The notes under the pieces were generated by a model. That model was not told where the DNA came from and made no database searches. It worked only from the letters and a program-made list of their open reading frames with translations. From Terriglobales bacterium (GTDB lineage Bacteria; Acidobacteriota; Terriglobia; Terriglobales; Acidobacteriaceae): DNA of 64,000 nt. Location of the stretch: positions 1-64,000 of the forward strand of contig DASRER010000004.1 in the NCBI GenBank assembly GCA_035651995.1, read 5' to 3'. This document shows, piece by piece, positions 20,568-30,572 of the stretch. How positions within the stretch are numbered: position 1 is the first letter of the stretch; each line of letters begins with the position of its first letter. The position numbers and the translations under genes were made by a program.

Positions 20568-21170
20568 ATGAAGAAACACTTGAATGTAGTACTGGCAATG
20601 CTTGTCCTGATGGCGGCGGGAGTGGCGCAGACGCATATGCTGCCGGAGGGGAGCGAAATCAAGGTAAGGACTGACACGGCAATTCCGGCGAAGCCGGCGG
20701 CGAACGCCCGCTACACGGCGAGCGTGAGCAACGATGTGACCGACAGCTCGGGCGCAGTGGTGATCCCGCGGGGCTCACGTGCCACGCTGGTTGCCGTGCC
20801 GAACCCCGATGGCAAAGACACGACGCTCGACTTGAGGTCGGTCCGTGTCAATGGGCAGAGCTACTTGCTTCAGGCTCCAGGCGAGACCAGTTCGTCGCCC
20901 GAGGGACTGGGCGCCAATAAGCGCACGGCGAAATACGTGGGCGGCGGCGCCGCGATCGGCGCCGTCCTGGGTGCGCTGCTGGGCGGCGGCAAGGGAGCCG
21001 GCATCGGCGCCATCGTGGGCGGTGCAGGCGGAGCCGCGGGCCAAGTCCTTACCGGAAAGAAGAAAGAAATGCCGGCCGAAACCGAGCTGAGCTTCAAGCT
21101 GGCGCAAAACCTGCAACTCCAGCCGGTCAGCAGCGGTGGGAGGAGTCACCGGCCGGCACAGCCTCAGTAA
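20568..21170 (+). CDS. Exported glycine-zipper protein
   Basis: Small exported protein (200 residues; signal peptide MKKHLNVVLAMLVLMAAGVAQ). After a beta-rich region (IKVRTDTAIPAKPAANARYT, ending near SYLLQAPGE) comes a glycine-zipper hairpin (GGGAAIGAVLGALLGGGKGA and GIGAIVGGAGGAAGQ) that can insert into or pack on a membrane. The C-terminal tail is charged, with LSFKLAQNLQLQPV. Similar proteins are common and uncharacterised in Acidobacteriota. ATG 20568 is chosen over 20562 because GGGGAG then sits at a proper 8-base distance. No operon partner is apparent. Confidence 0.75.
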   Translation: MKKHLNVVLAMLVLMAAGVAQTHMLPEGSEIKVRTDTAIPAKPAANARYTASVSNDVTDSSGAVVIPRGSRATLVAVPNPDGKDTTLDLRSVRVNGQSYLLQAPGETSSSPEGLGANKRTAKYVGGGAAIGAVLGALLGGGKGAGIGAIVGGAGGAAGQVLTGKKKEMPAETELSFKLAQNLQLQPVSSGGRSHRPAQPQ

Positions 21171-21187
21171 GCAGCAACCACCGGCAT

Positions 21188-21217
21188 CCTTTGCGGGGCG
21201 ATCCGGCCCCGCAAAGG
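21188..21217. terminator. Strong hairpin, likely bidirectional terminator
   Basis: A perfect 12-bp stem CCTTTGCGGGGC / GCCCCGCAAAGG with a 6-nt loop lies 17 bp after the glycine-zipper gene and about 100 bp from the end of the convergent membrane protein gene. There is no T-run, so intrinsic termination is likely but not certain. Confidence 0.55.
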
Positions 21218-21318
21218 GTGACGGCGCCCGCCTCCTAGCGGCGTGCGTGAAGAGGCGCCAGCGAAACCTGCATCTGACGGAACAGAGCATTCGTGGTGTG
21301 GCCGCTGTGCGGCGCGCA

Positions 21319-23841
21319 TCACGCGGCGACGCTGGTGTCGGCGGGGCGCAGGTCGGCGGCTGCGGCGTGGGCTTGGGCCAGCGCGGTCATGGATTCAGAC
21401 GCGAGCCAGGCGACCGCGTAGCTGGCCAGTCCCAACAGCAGCGCGTTGCTGAAGCCGATGGCCATGCCCGCGACCGTGGCGGCGAGGCTGCCGTAGACCG
21501 AAGCGCATCCGTTGATCCCCCAGGCCCAGGGGACAAAGGCGGGCGCCTGCTGCCGGGCAAACTGCAACCCGGTGGGGAAGAAGATGCCGAGCAGAAAGCC
21601 GACGGGTGCAATGCCGAACAGCACGGCAGCCGCCCGCGCGGGCAGCGGCCAGCGCAGCACCAGGGGCGCCGCGAAATAGAACATTGCCAGGAACATGGCG
21701 AGCGCGACCACCAGGAGCGCCGCCGTGACGCGCACCTTGTGGCGGAACGGCGCCGGCCATCGCGCGGAGACGGCGCTGCCCGCACCCGCGGTAAGCAACA
21801 GTCCGGCCAGCAGGATCGGGACCGAATACATGGGATTGCCCAGCAGCAGGATGCACTTCTGCATGAGCGCGATCTCCAGCAGCATGAAACCGAAGCCGAG
21901 GCCGGCGAAGTAGGTTGCCTGGCCGCGGACGTGCGGCACGCGCAGGCCCTCGCGCTGAAATCCCCAGAGCGGCAGCACGATGGCGCAGATCATCGCGAGG
22001 GTTGCGGCGATGCTGATCTGGAGCAGCGTGCTCTGGACGCTCGAGCCGCGCAGCGTGTCGAGGTCCCAGTTCTGCGGGCCGGTGAGGGCCGAGGTCTCGA
22101 AGAAGAAGGGCGAGTCATCCGTTGTTGGAGTGACTTTGTAGGCGTAGTTGCGGAAGAACTGGCGCTCGTTGCCACTGTCATACGCCGCGATGAGCGCGTT
22201 GAATACGTCTGCCGAGTTCTTCAGGCGGGAACCGTTCATCGCCGTGTAGTAGCGCTCTTCGCGTGCCCGCTGGTCAGCGGCAGGCCACACCTTGGGCCAA
22301 TAGAGGACGCCGACGCCGGAGCGGCGCGCCTGCGCGGCGAGCGTCTCGGCTTCCTGCGGCGTGAAGACGCCATTCTTGAAAACGGAGAGCGCCCAGCGCT
22401 CGTCGCCGATGATCATGATGCGCCCGCCGACTTCGTCCACGCCCATGCGGCGCCAGGCCTGCGCGGCGAGCGACGAAAGACGCAGCGTCTCCTTCGGCGG
22501 ATAGGAATTCCAGCGATAGAAGCCGACGTAGCCGCCCGGCTTCAGATGCGTGAAGTAGTCGCGAAAAGCCTCGACCGTGTAGAGGTAGTTTTCACTGAGG
22601 ACGTAAGCGCCGGCGTTGAGGGCGGCGAACGTGTCAATAGCGACGATCTGGATCAGATCGAATTGCTTCGAGGTGGAACGGATGGCGTGGCGGCCTTCGG
22701 CGCTGAGCGCGGTGACGCGCGGGCTGCCGAGCAGGTTGCCGTTCCACCCGGCGTAACGGCGCCTGGTGAGGTCGAAGGTATAGGGATTCAGCTCGACGGT
22801 GGCGATGGAGTTGGCGCCGGCGGCGAGCGCGTAAGCAACGTCCACGCCGCCACCGGTGCCGATGATGGCGACGTCAGGATGATTGAGCAGCGCGTAAGTG
22901 GCCGCGGAAGGGTGAATGGGGCCGCCCGTGGTCATGCGCCGGCGAATGTCGCTGATGGCAGCGCTGCCGACCAGGCGCGTGTGCGCGTCGGCGTCCTGGG
23001 TGATGATCTTGTAGGAACCAGGCGGATGCTCGGTGTAGTTGAGCAGTTGGGAATTGTGTCCACCGAGAACGTCGATGCGCACCATCGGCGTCCAGCGGGT
23101 GCGCTCGATGCGCGCGCCGGAAGCGAGCATGCGCCACATGTCCTTGTAGCGCTCGGGAAGAAACTGGAAGTGGCGATGGCGAATGCTCATCCAGGTGGTG
23201 GCCACGAGGGCGAGCGCAACGAGTGAGGCCGCGGCCGGACGGCGGATGGCGCCGGCGTTGAAGAGCCATAGAGCGCCGCAGGCGGTGACGATGGCGCTCA
23301 GCAGAAGCAGGCAGCCGGCCGCGCCGAGCACGGGCAGCAGTACAAAGTAGGCGGCGCAAGCGACGCCGGCAGCCGCCAGGTCGGCAAAGTAGAGCTTGCC
23401 GGCGCTCGCCGAACAGCAGGCGAGCAGCAGGGAGAGCGCCGCGCCCGCGAAAACAAACGGCGGCAGCGAGACGGCGTAGCAGAGCATGAGCTTGAGAGCG
23501 GGCGAGGCGGCGTCCATGTGCGGCAGCACGCGCGACGTCACGTAGAGCGCGACGAGCAGGCTTACGCTCATCAGCGACGCGCAGACGCCGATCAGCAGCG
23601 GGGCCTGCAGCCGGGCGCGGCGCAGGACCGTGACCAGCGTCCCGCTGATGCCGAAACCGAGCAGCGCGATCGAGATGGCGAGATAGACGACGTGGTTCCA
23701 AAAGATGAACGAGAGAATGCGCGTCTGCACCAGCTCGAAGGTGAGCGCCGCAAAAGAAATGGCTGCGATGGTGGCGTAGCTGAAAGTGAGGGGGAGCTGC
23801 GCCTGGGTGCTTTGCCGGGGACTGTTTGCTGAATGCGCCAT
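21319..23841 (-). CDS. Multi-pass membrane protein with spermidine-synthase-like domain
   Basis: Protein of 840 residues. About seven N-terminal transmembrane helices (from YATIAAISFAALTFELVQTR onward) precede a soluble Rossmann methyltransferase/aminopropyltransferase-like domain with glycine-rich AIIGTGGGVDVAYALAAGA, acidic VELNPYTFDLTRRR, and SENYLYTVEAFRDYFTHLKP. Several more helices close the protein. This architecture is known from membrane spermidine-synthase-like proteins, whose substrates are mostly unknown. The polyamine-site tyrosine/aspartate pattern is not obvious, so aminopropyl transfer should not be assumed. It starts at ATG 23841 with GGAGAG upstream, 41 bp behind a flavoprotein gene and downstream of a GT39-like gene. 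A cell-envelope role is plausible. Confidence 0.8.
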   Translation of the reverse strand: MAHSANSPRQSTQAQLPLTFSYATIAAISFAALTFELVQTRILSFIFWNHVVYLAISIALLGFGISGTLVTVLRRARLQAPLLIGVCASLMSVSLLVALYVTSRVLPHMDAASPALKLMLCYAVSLPPFVFAGAALSLLLACCSASAGKLYFADLAAAGVACAAYFVLLPVLGAAGCLLLLSAIVTACGALWLFNAGAIRRPAAASLVALALVATTWMSIRHRHFQFLPERYKDMWRMLASGARIERTRWTPMVRIDVLGGHNSQLLNYTEHPPGSYKIITQDADAHTRLVGSAAISDIRRRMTTGGPIHPSAATYALLNHPDVAIIGTGGGVDVAYALAAGANSIATVELNPYTFDLTRRRYAGWNGNLLGSPRVTALSAEGRHAIRSTSKQFDLIQIVAIDTFAALNAGAYVLSENYLYTVEAFRDYFTHLKPGGYVGFYRWNSYPPKETLRLSSLAAQAWRRMGVDEVGGRIMIIGDERWALSVFKNGVFTPQEAETLAAQARRSGVGVLYWPKVWPAADQRAREERYYTAMNGSRLKNSADVFNALIAAYDSGNERQFFRNYAYKVTPTTDDSPFFFETSALTGPQNWDLDTLRGSSVQSTLLQISIAATLAMICAIVLPLWGFQREGLRVPHVRGQATYFAGLGFGFMLLEIALMQKCILLLGNPMYSVPILLAGLLLTAGAGSAVSARWPAPFRHKVRVTAALLVVALAMFLAMFYFAAPLVLRWPLPARAAAVLFGIAPVGFLLGIFFPTGLQFARQQAPAFVPWAWGINGCASVYGSLAATVAGMAIGFSNALLLGLASYAVAWLASESMTALAQAHAAAADLRPADTSVAA

Positions 23842-23882
23842 CAACTCTCCAGGGCAGTTCTAATTTGCGCCAGCGCGCCGGT

Positions 23883-25511
23883 TTAGGCGGCCTCGGACGG
23901 CTGCACAGGCGGTCCCTTCCTGGCCTCGTGATAATCCTGCTCGGTGTTGACTTCCCACAGGTTCGATTTGTCGGTGCGGCCCTCCACGATGTTGTCCACC
24001 GCGATCATGGCGGTGAGCATGGAGTGGTCCTGGTTGTTGTATTTGTGCATGCCATTGCGTCCCACCAGAAACAGATTGGAGAAATCGTCGAGCCAGGCAC
24101 GCAACTCGGGGAAGCGGGCGTAGGTGCCGAAGTAGGCGGGATAACTTTTCGGCATGCGCAGCACGGTGCTGTCGCGCACCGAATCCTTGTCGATGATGCC
24201 GATCTTGTGGAGCTCCGACGCGGCGAAGCGCGAGAGGTCGTCGTCGGGGCGCTTCCAGAGGTCATCGGTCTCGTAGCAGAAGTATTCGACGCCGATCCAG
24301 ACCTTGCTCGGGTCGGCGACCATGCCGGGGCTCCAGTTGTTGAAGATCTGGAGGCGGCCGGCGAGCACGTCGGGTTCCTGGATGTAGATCCAGTTGTCGG
24401 CGATCAGGCGTGAGCCGTTGGCGGAGTCCTGAACCTTGAGGCGGTCCACCAGCAAGCCAACGGTGATGAAGTCGCGGTACTGCAGGCCCTCGCTGACCTC
24501 GCGGACGCTGGCGGGAACTTCGCATTGGAGCGAGTCCACCAGCTCGCGAATGGGCATGGTGGAGAAGCAGTAGTCGCAGGGGAATCGCTGCTCGCGACCC
24601 TCGCGCACGGCAATGACGGCGGTCACACGATTGCCAACGCCGACTTCAAGGCGCGCGACCTTGGTCAGGGTGAGGATTTCGCCGCCCAGGACGCGTACTT
24701 TGCGGGCGACTTCTTCCCACATCTGGCCGGGGCCGTACTTGGGATAGAGGAAACGCTCGATGAGCGACGTTTCCACGTTTTTTTGGCCGACGCCGTGGGA
24801 GCGCGCGGGGAGCAGCTTGCGCGCGGCATGCGCCAGCGACCTGCCGATGGACAGCTTCCTGATGCGTTGCTCGCCCCACTCGGCGTCAATCGAATGGCAG
24901 GGCACGCCCCAGACTTTTTCCGTGTACGACTTGAAGAACGTGCGGTAGAGCTCGCCGCCGAAGCGATTGATGAAGAACTGCTCGAGGTTTTTCACGTTGC
25001 GCAGCGGGAACCAGGCGCGGCGCAGGTAGCTGAGGCCGATGCGGAAGGTCCGCCAAAGGCCGAGGTTGCGAATGGTGGCGGGCGAAAGCGTGATGGGGTA
25101 CTCGAAAAATTTGCGGAGGAAGTAGATGCGCGACTTTCGGTTGCGCACCAGCATGACGCGGTCACGATCGGGCGGGTGATGTCCGTTGCCGTTGACGGTG
25201 CGCGACTTGCGCTGGTAGGTGATCACGTTGTCGCGCGCGCCGTCAGCTTCCTCCATGGGAAGGTGTGAGAGCCACCACTCCATGACGCGATCACTCTTGG
25301 AGAAGAAGCGGTGACCGCCAATGTCGATGCGATTGCCGTTGTGGTTGACGGTGCGCGAGATGCCGCCCATGTAAGTACTCTGCTCGAGCACGATGGGCAG
25401 CACGCTGGTGCGGGTGAGCAGTTCATACGCGGCCGTGAGGCCCGCGGGGCCGGCGCCGATGATGAGAGCAGTCTTGCGGGGGGCCCGGGTCACCATTCGC
25501 GGCGTCACCAT
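23883..25511 (-). CDS. FAD-dependent oxidoreductase (UDP-galactopyranose mutase/HemY-like)
   Basis: Flavoprotein of about 542 residues. The N-terminal FAD-binding GxGxxG is [18 protein letters not shown], followed by [22 protein letters not shown], and the C-terminal FAD motif is [20 protein letters not shown]. These are features of the COG1232-type proteins found in surface-polysaccharide clusters. These resemble protoporphyrinogen oxidase and UDP-galactopyranose mutase but usually act on unknown sugar or lipid-linked intermediates. Two ATG codons are possible: 25511, which overlaps the upstream stop by 7 bp, and 25496. The overlap, with GGAT 8 bases upstream, favours 25511 and translational coupling to the GT39-like gene. 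Function beyond an FAD redox or isomerase reaction is not determined. Confidence 0.8.
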   Translation of the reverse strand: MVTPRMVTRAPRKTALIIGAGPAGLTAAYELLTRTSVLPIVLEQSTYMGGISRTVNHNGNRIDIGGHRFFSKSDRVMEWWLSHLPMEEADGARDNVITYQRKSRTVNGNGHHPPDRDRVMLVRNRKSRIYFLRKFFEYPITLSPATIRNLGLWRTFRIGLSYLRRAWFPLRNVKNLEQFFINRFGGELYRTFFKSYTEKVWGVPCHSIDAEWGEQRIRKLSIGRSLAHAARKLLPARSHGVGQKNVETSLIERFLYPKYGPGQMWEEVARKVRVLGGEILTLTKVARLEVGVGNRVTAVIAVREGREQRFPCDYCFSTMPIRELVDSLQCEVPASVREVSEGLQYRDFITVGLLVDRLKVQDSANGSRLIADNWIYIQEPDVLAGRLQIFNNWSPGMVADPSKVWIGVEYFCYETDDLWKRPDDDLSRFAASELHKIGIIDKDSVRDSTVLRMPKSYPAYFGTYARFPELRAWLDDFSNLFLVGRNGMHKYNNQDHSMLTAMIAVDNIVEGRTDKSNLWEVNTEQDYHEARKGPPVQPSEAA

Positions 25512-27256
25512 CGGCCAGATCCAGGGCCACCCGCCTGAAGATTGCGGGCCCGCAGTGAGGGAGAAGCTGGGCACTGGAACGGCGCCAAGATCGAGTCCAT
25601 GGGAACCAGGCGCGCAAAGGGTTCGGCGTCGGCGAGCACGAACCACACTTTGCGGTGCGGGTAGTAGTTCACCAGCCGGCAGTCATCGGGGGAGTCGTCG
25701 ATGCGCGCGAGCACGACGCGCTGGCGGTCAATGTCAGGCCCGCCGTAGACCCACTCCTGGTGGTAGATGTGCCACGGCGCGTACTTGACGAAAACCAGGT
25801 GCTCGCCGCCGGATTTTTCCAGCTGGTGAATCACGCGCAGGCGCTCGATGTACCAGGGAATTGCCGGCTCGGGGCGTCCATTGATGCCGAATCCCGGGGT
25901 CCGCGCAAAACGATAGAGCTGGCGGCGGGCCCCGTCCTGCAGGGAGGCGATGCCGATCACGAGCAGCACAACGGCGAAACCGCGCACCCAGTACCGACCG
26001 ACGCGCTGGCCGCGAATGCGCGCCGTCCGCAGCAGCCTGAGTCCGAGGAACGCCAGCCCGAAGTAGCTGACCAGTAGCGGAGCGGCATAAGAAGAGAGCG
26101 GCCACCAGACGACGGCGAGCAATCCGAGGAGGACGAACAGAGCCGTCCAGGCAAGCCAGGCGCGGCCCCTGGAACGCACGGCCGCCCACAGCCCGAGCAA
26201 TGCGAGCAGCACGAGCGGAGCCAGATGCTGATGGTAGTAGTAGCTGAGCTTCACGCGCTCCAGCTCCAGGATTCCACTCGGCGTTTGCGCGAGCAGCCCA
26301 GGCACGCCTTCCCAGAGAGCAAAAAACGTACGCAAAACTTCGTAGCGGTAGTGGGGTGCGGGCAGCAATGCCATTCCGAAAAACGGCTGAACGAAGTGGT
26401 ACTGGCGGAAGTTTGCGACGTAGGGCATCTCGGCGGGATTGCCGGTGCCGCGGTAGTTGTAGTAAGCGGCCCATCCGAACAGCAGAATGAGCATTGCCGT
26501 TGCCGGCACCAGAACGCGCACCCAGGCGCTCTCACGCCAGACGTAAACCAGCAGGCCAGCGGCGAGCGGCAGGGCGAACATGAAACCTTCAAAGGGACGG
26601 CTGGTGGCAAGAACGCCGACGCCGAGAGCCAGCCACATCACATCTCGCAGGCGGGCATTGCGGATGACGCGAACGAAGCCGCCGAGGGCCAGCGCGGCGC
26701 CGAGGGCGGCGACCGATCCGCCCCAGTACGAGTCGCTGTACTGCGTGCCAACGCCGTACTTGAAGGCGACGAAGATTCCCGCCAGCAGGGCATAGGGCGG
26801 CCCGATCAGCGGCTGCAGCGCCCAGCAGATGGCGGCGGCCATCAGGCCAGTGTCGAGCCACACGCCCCACCAGTAATGAGCGCCAAACCAGAGCGGCAGG
26901 GCCATGAAGAGACTCGGCGCGGGCTGGTACTGCGTCTGGTACGTGGGGACCATGTTGACGTGGAAGGTCTCGAAGTGCCGCCAGAAAGGATGAACAGGAT
27001 TGGTGAGCCGCCCGTCGGCGAATGTCTGGGCGCCCAGAATGAAGCTGAACTCGTCGGGGATGGAAGCGTCGGGGATTGGAAGCCAGGGGAGGAGGAAGAG
27101 CCGGGGAAGCAGCGCCAGCGCCGCGGTGAGGGCGACGGCGAGCGCGCGGCGATTGGCGAGCCGGGTGAACCAGCGCTCGACGCTGCGTCCGGACCGGTAG
27201 AAAAACAGAAGATCACCAACAACCAGACCTGAAGCCGCCAAAAGCAATTCGTGCAT
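25505..27256 (-). CDS. Multi-spanning membrane protein, GT39/PMT-like glycosyltransferase candidate
   Basis: Polytopic protein of about 583 residues with roughly ten hydrophobic segments. The first periplasmic loop carries acidic residues ([20 protein letters not shown]), the position where GT-C glycosyltransferases of the GT39/ArnT type hold their catalytic Asp/Glu. A soluble C-terminal tail of about 100 residues follows. GT-C enzymes transfer sugars from polyprenyl-phosphate donors outside the membrane. The start is the ATG at 27256, preceded by GGGGA; the frame extends further without support. It leads an operon with a flavoprotein and a membrane spermidine-synthase-like protein. Assignment to GT39 is by topology and loop pattern only. 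Confidence 0.65.
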   Translation of the reverse strand: MHELLLAASGLVVGDLLFFYRSGRSVERWFTRLANRRALAVALTAALALLPRLFLLPWLPIPDASIPDEFSFILGAQTFADGRLTNPVHPFWRHFETFHVNMVPTYQTQYQPAPSLFMALPLWFGAHYWWGVWLDTGLMAAAICWALQPLIGPPYALLAGIFVAFKYGVGTQYSDSYWGGSVAALGAALALGGFVRVIRNARLRDVMWLALGVGVLATSRPFEGFMFALPLAAGLLVYVWRESAWVRVLVPATAMLILLFGWAAYYNYRGTGNPAEMPYVANFRQYHFVQPFFGMALLPAPHYRYEVLRTFFALWEGVPGLLAQTPSGILELERVKLSYYYHQHLAPLVLLALLGLWAAVRSRGRAWLAWTALFVLLGLLAVVWWPLSSYAAPLLVSYFGLAFLGLRLLRTARIRGQRVGRYWVRGFAVVLLVIGIASLQDGARRQLYRFARTPGFGINGRPEPAIPWYIERLRVIHQLEKSGGEHLVFVKYAPWHIYHQEWVYGGPDIDRQRVVLARIDDSPDDCRLVNYYPHRKVWFVLADAEPFARLVPMDSILAPFQCPASPSLRARNLQAGGPGSGRW

Positions 27257-27443
27257 TCCATCCCCAAGGGTGAGCCCGGGACCGCCATCGAGCAGGGCTG
27301 GAGAAGCTGCTCGCAAGAAAAGAAGCGTGAAATTTACGGGAGGTTGGCCGAAGAATCCGGGCCGATTTGGGGGCGAGGGCTGTCGCAACTCGGCGTGGAA
27401 CTTGCCAAGCCGCTGGTCCGCAGCGCGGCCGCGCCTGAGCGGG

Positions 27444-29213
27444 TCAGTTCAGGCTGTAAACGCGAACGTAGGAGAAGTGAGCGGTGAAGCCGGCGCCAGC
27501 CATGGAGACGAGTCCGATCTTCACGTTGCCGCCGAGAGTGTGCGTCCAGGTGGCGCCGCCCTCCCAGCGAATTCCGTCGTGGCTGGAATACGAAGTATAA
27601 GTCTCGCCATTTGCGGTGGCGCGCCGCGCGATGCGCAACCAGGTAAAGTCCGCGGGCGAGGCGAGCAGCGCGCTGCCGTACTGCGGAGAACCGGAGGGAA
27701 CGCCGTTGAGCTGCTTGGCAAACTCGAGCTGGCGCGTCTGGTTGATGGCGACGGACGCGAGCTTCACGTAGTTGGCGTCGTCCTTATATATGAGCAGGCC
27801 GGCCTGCGCGTAGTTGAAGGCGCCGACGGTGGGAACGGTGGTGGAGATGCGCGTTTCGACGATGTAGTCGCCTGCCGGGGCCGCTTCAACCAGCACCGAC
27901 GCGTTGTTCTGGTTCACGTAAATCTGTCCGGCTTGGGTATCGAAGCGGAAGCCTTCGGAGTCGAGGCCATAGCTGCCGGGCGCGGGGGGGCGGATCCAGC
28001 TCCAGTTGGGCGCGAGAGCGAAGGCGGAGAAGTCGTCGGAAGCGGCGCTGACGATGGCGGCGGGAATGTCGCTGGGCGCGGCTGTGGCAACGGGCAACTG
28101 CGACGCGGGCGCCATGAAGGGCGCGGTTTGCGGCGAGTCGGAGGGCCCAGCTCCGCCACGGACGCGCGGCCAGCCGTCGATCCAGTCCACGCGGTCGAGC
28201 ATCGCCGGACGCCGCGTCCAACTGCCACTGAAGTAGGGTTTTTCGGCGCTGATGGCGTGGTAGAGCATCCAGTCCTGGCCGGCGGCGTCGGTGACCATGG
28301 AGTTGTGGCCAGGGCCGATCCAGCGATTGCCGTTCATGGCCAGCACGGGCGTGCCGCCCACGCGCGGTTCCAGCAGCGAGTTGCCGTCACGGTCCAGGTA
28401 CGGCCCGAGAAGGTTCTGCGAGCGCGCGGCGAAGACGCCGTATCCGGAGAGCGGGCCGTTGCAGCACGCGCCGGCGGAGACAAACAAATAGAAGTAGCCG
28501 TCGTGGCGGACGATGTAGGCCGCTTCATAGCGGTCGGCGACGGCGATCGGCGTCTCGGAAGGCGAGGAGGTCATGCCGTCGGCCGAAAGAGCGCGCGCAG
28601 AGATGCCGCCAACGAAACTGCCAAAGAAGATGTAGCGCTGGCCGCCATCTTCGGCGACGAACGGATCAATCGTCCAGCGTGGACTCGAGGGCGGCACAAC
28701 CGGCGTACTCGCGGCCGACCAGGGACCGAGCGGCGAGTCGCTGGTGGCGACGAAGATCGCGCTGCCGCCGAGTTTCGTATCCGACGCCGCATAATAAAGG
28801 TAGTAGCGGCCGTTGAAGAACTGCACGTCGGGCGCCCAGACGTAGCCGTCGTCGGAAACCCAGGAGGGCCGGTCACTGAAGACATCGCCGACGTACGACC
28901 AAGTGACCAGGTCGCGCGAGGCAGAGATGGCGATGTAGTGAAGGCGTCCGCCATCCTGGAAGCGGTCCTCGGTGCAGTACATGTACCAGAGGTCGTCGCC
29001 GGGCTTCTGTCCGCGGATGATGGCGGGATCGGGGCAGCTCTCCACCACGCTGCCGCTGCCGGTGGTGATGCGCAGGGGATTGGAGTACTCCGACGCGCCC
29101 GACGCGGTGACGCTGGCCAGCGATGCGGCCACATTGGGCGCGGCGCGACCGCCGCATCCGAGCAGCACCGCCAGGAAGAACGAAGCAAAGAGCGCGGCCA
29201 GAGATCGCGACAC
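27444..29213 (-). CDS. GH43-family glycoside hydrolase lipoprotein with beta-sandwich module
   Basis: Exported protein of 589 residues with a lipobox (AVLLGCGG), so probably anchored in a membrane facing the periplasm or surface. Residues about 45-370 form a five-bladed GH43 propeller. Likely general base Asp is in ESCPDPAII, the transition-state Asp in TIDPFVAEDGG, and the general acid Glu in RYEAAYIVRHDGYFYLF. The C-terminal 200 residues (DDFSAFALAPNWSWIRP onward) form a DUF1349/concanavalin-like module often attached to GH43 arabinanases and xylosidases. The substrate is probably an arabinan or arabinoxylan-like chain. The start is GTG 29213. It is a single gene; a 97-bp-type repeat separates it from the next. 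Confidence 0.85.
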   Translation of the reverse strand: MSRSLAALFASFFLAVLLGCGGRAAPNVAASLASVTASGASEYSNPLRITTGSGSVVESCPDPAIIRGQKPGDDLWYMYCTEDRFQDGGRLHYIAISASRDLVTWSYVGDVFSDRPSWVSDDGYVWAPDVQFFNGRYYLYYAASDTKLGGSAIFVATSDSPLGPWSAASTPVVPPSSPRWTIDPFVAEDGGQRYIFFGSFVGGISARALSADGMTSSPSETPIAVADRYEAAYIVRHDGYFYLFVSAGACCNGPLSGYGVFAARSQNLLGPYLDRDGNSLLEPRVGGTPVLAMNGNRWIGPGHNSMVTDAAGQDWMLYHAISAEKPYFSGSWTRRPAMLDRVDWIDGWPRVRGGAGPSDSPQTAPFMAPASQLPVATAAPSDIPAAIVSAASDDFSAFALAPNWSWIRPPAPGSYGLDSEGFRFDTQAGQIYVNQNNASVLVEAAPAGDYIVETRISTTVPTVGAFNYAQAGLLIYKDDANYVKLASVAINQTRQLEFAKQLNGVPSGSPQYGSALLASPADFTWLRIARRATANGETYTSYSSHDGIRWEGGATWTHTLGGNVKIGLVSMAGAGFTAHFSYVRVYSLN

Positions 29214-29313
29214 AGCGCCGCCAGCTTAGGTGTGAGCTGGATTGAGGACGATGAGGCGAATCACCGAGGCGTAGCCAGAGTTTCCCCTTAGCCAGAGATT
29301 TGCCGCGACCCAC

Positions 29314-29439
29314 CACGCGGACGGGGGCGTCCGCGCCGCACGGTCCGTGGTGATGTGCCGGCGGGCGAGGGCGCCCGTCGCTACAACGTGCGAAGCAGTG
29401 GAGGGGCGAACACGCGGACGAGGGCGTCGGCGCCGTACG
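29314..29439. repeat. GC-rich double-hairpin repeat, copy A
   Basis: One full unit plus part of a second. ACGCGGACGGGGGCGTCCGC forms the first hairpin, a spacer GGTCCGTGGTGATGTGCC follows, and GGCGGGCGAGGGCGCCCG forms the second, ending in CTACAACGTGCGAAGCAGTG. A truncated second unit begins at 29412. The same order occurs at 35313-35482. Confidence 0.75.
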
Positions 29440-29447
29440 GATCGCGG

Positions 29448-30572
29448 CTACTTCTTCGCTGCTTTCACCGTCTTGGGCGAGGTTGATTGCCGCGCGGTGG
29501 TGAATTCCATCCAGGCCTTCTCAACATCGCCGGCGGTCGCGGTCTTCGACAGAATCAGGATGCGGTGGCGGAAGGTCACGCTCTGGTGAGGGTCGAGCGC
29601 GAAGTTGAGCGTTTCTTTGCCGTCGCTGAGGGCGCTCTGGCCGAGCGGGTTGGCGGCGAACAGGCCGTAGCCGCGCGCGTGCCAGTAGGTCGGGTATCCG
29701 GGATTCTGCGGATGATCGAGGATGGCGATGCTCACCGGCTCCTGATTCACCTTGCCGGTGAGGACGCACCAGCGCCCGCGCGTGCCCCAGGCGTCGTCGC
29801 CGGTTTTGCCTTCGCTGGTGAGGTAATTGCCAGTGACCACGCTGTTGTCCATGGCGGCCACGGTGATGGCGCGGCCGGTTGAGTCGGTAAACGTTTCGTC
29901 CTTCTTGCTGGGCAGCTCGAGCGAGCGCGCCACGCGCATGCCGAGCACGCCTTCCTTGTTGTCGGGGAAGGTGACGCGCTTGTCGAGCGCGATGAGCGTG
30001 GTGATGCGGTCCACGCTGCGGGAATCGGCGGTGCCGCGGAAGACGAACCTGGTGTGCTCGTTCAGCATCGGTTTGCCGTCGGGGCCGAGCCACTCGGTTT
30101 CGACCTCGAGTTCGCCGCTGTCGCTGCCGCTTTTGGCGCTGACCACCTTGCGATGCTCGATCGTTCCCATGTGCGGACGGTCTTCCGGCTTGATGGCGTC
30201 GGAGTTGTTCCAGAAATCAATGCCGTCCACGTTGCCGTAGTTGAACCACAGGCCAACGTGATGCGGATGGTCGGCGCGCTCGCCGGCCCTGGGGGGGAAG
30301 TTGCGCGTGATGACCGTGCCATCAGCCATCGCGAGCGGATACAGCACCGGCTTCTTGAGATTCGTCGGATAGCGGTAGGACGTGAACAGCTCGCTGCCGA
30401 TCACGATGTCAACGCGGCGGCGATCCGGATCGGGGAGGACCTGTACCGGGAGATAGGGTGATTTTGCGGCGATTGTCTTGAGCCTGGGTTTTGTCTCGCC
30501 TGCGGATAGGGCCGAAGCGCCGGCGGCGAGCGCCGCCAGCGCCAGAATTGCCGTGAGCCTAGCCGCGCGCAT
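29448..30572 (-). CDS. PmoA-like (DUF6807) secreted protein
   Basis: Protein of 374 residues with a signal peptide (ending near ASALSAG) and the PmoA-family pattern HPHHVGLWFNYGNVDGIDFW, then RPHMGTIEHRKV and GRWCVLTGKVNQEPVSIAILD. Despite the family name this is not particulate methane monooxygenase; related proteins occur in polysaccharide-degradation loci of Acidobacteriota, Planctomycetes and Bacteroidota, and their activity is unknown. Its ATG overlaps the end of the Gfo/Idh gene by 14 bp, so the two are co-translated. The pairing with a secreted Gfo/Idh oxidoreductase and a nearby GH43 supports a role in sugar processing. The His-rich motif HPHH is a probable metal site. Confidence 0.8.
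   Translation of the reverse strand: MRAARLTAILALAALAAGASALSAGETKPRLKTIAAKSPYLPVQVLPDPDRRRVDIVIGSELFTSYRYPTNLKKPVLYPLAMADGTVITRNFPPRAGERADHPHHVGLWFNYGNVDGIDFWNNSDAIKPEDRPHMGTIEHRKVVSAKSGSDSGELEVETEWLGPDGKPMLNEHTRFVFRGTADSRSVDRITTLIALDKRVTFPDNKEGVLGMRVARSLELPSKKDETFTDSTGRAITVAAMDNSVVTGNYLTSEGKTGDDAWGTRGRWCVLTGKVNQEPVSIAILDHPQNPGYPTYWHARGYGLFAANPLGQSALSDGKETLNFALDPHQSVTFRHRILILSKTATAGDVEKAWMEFTTARQSTSPKTVKAAKK

Noticed and set aside
29347-29589. Plus-strand frames starting MVMCRRARAPVATT near 29347 and 35441
   Set aside because: The shared N-terminus comes from the repeat element itself; the frames then run antisense to unrelated genes. They reveal the repeat rather than a protein family.
29448-30572. 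Particulate methane monooxygenase subunit
   Set aside because: The family carries the name PmoA, but the protein is soluble and exported, and pmoB/pmoC partners are absent.
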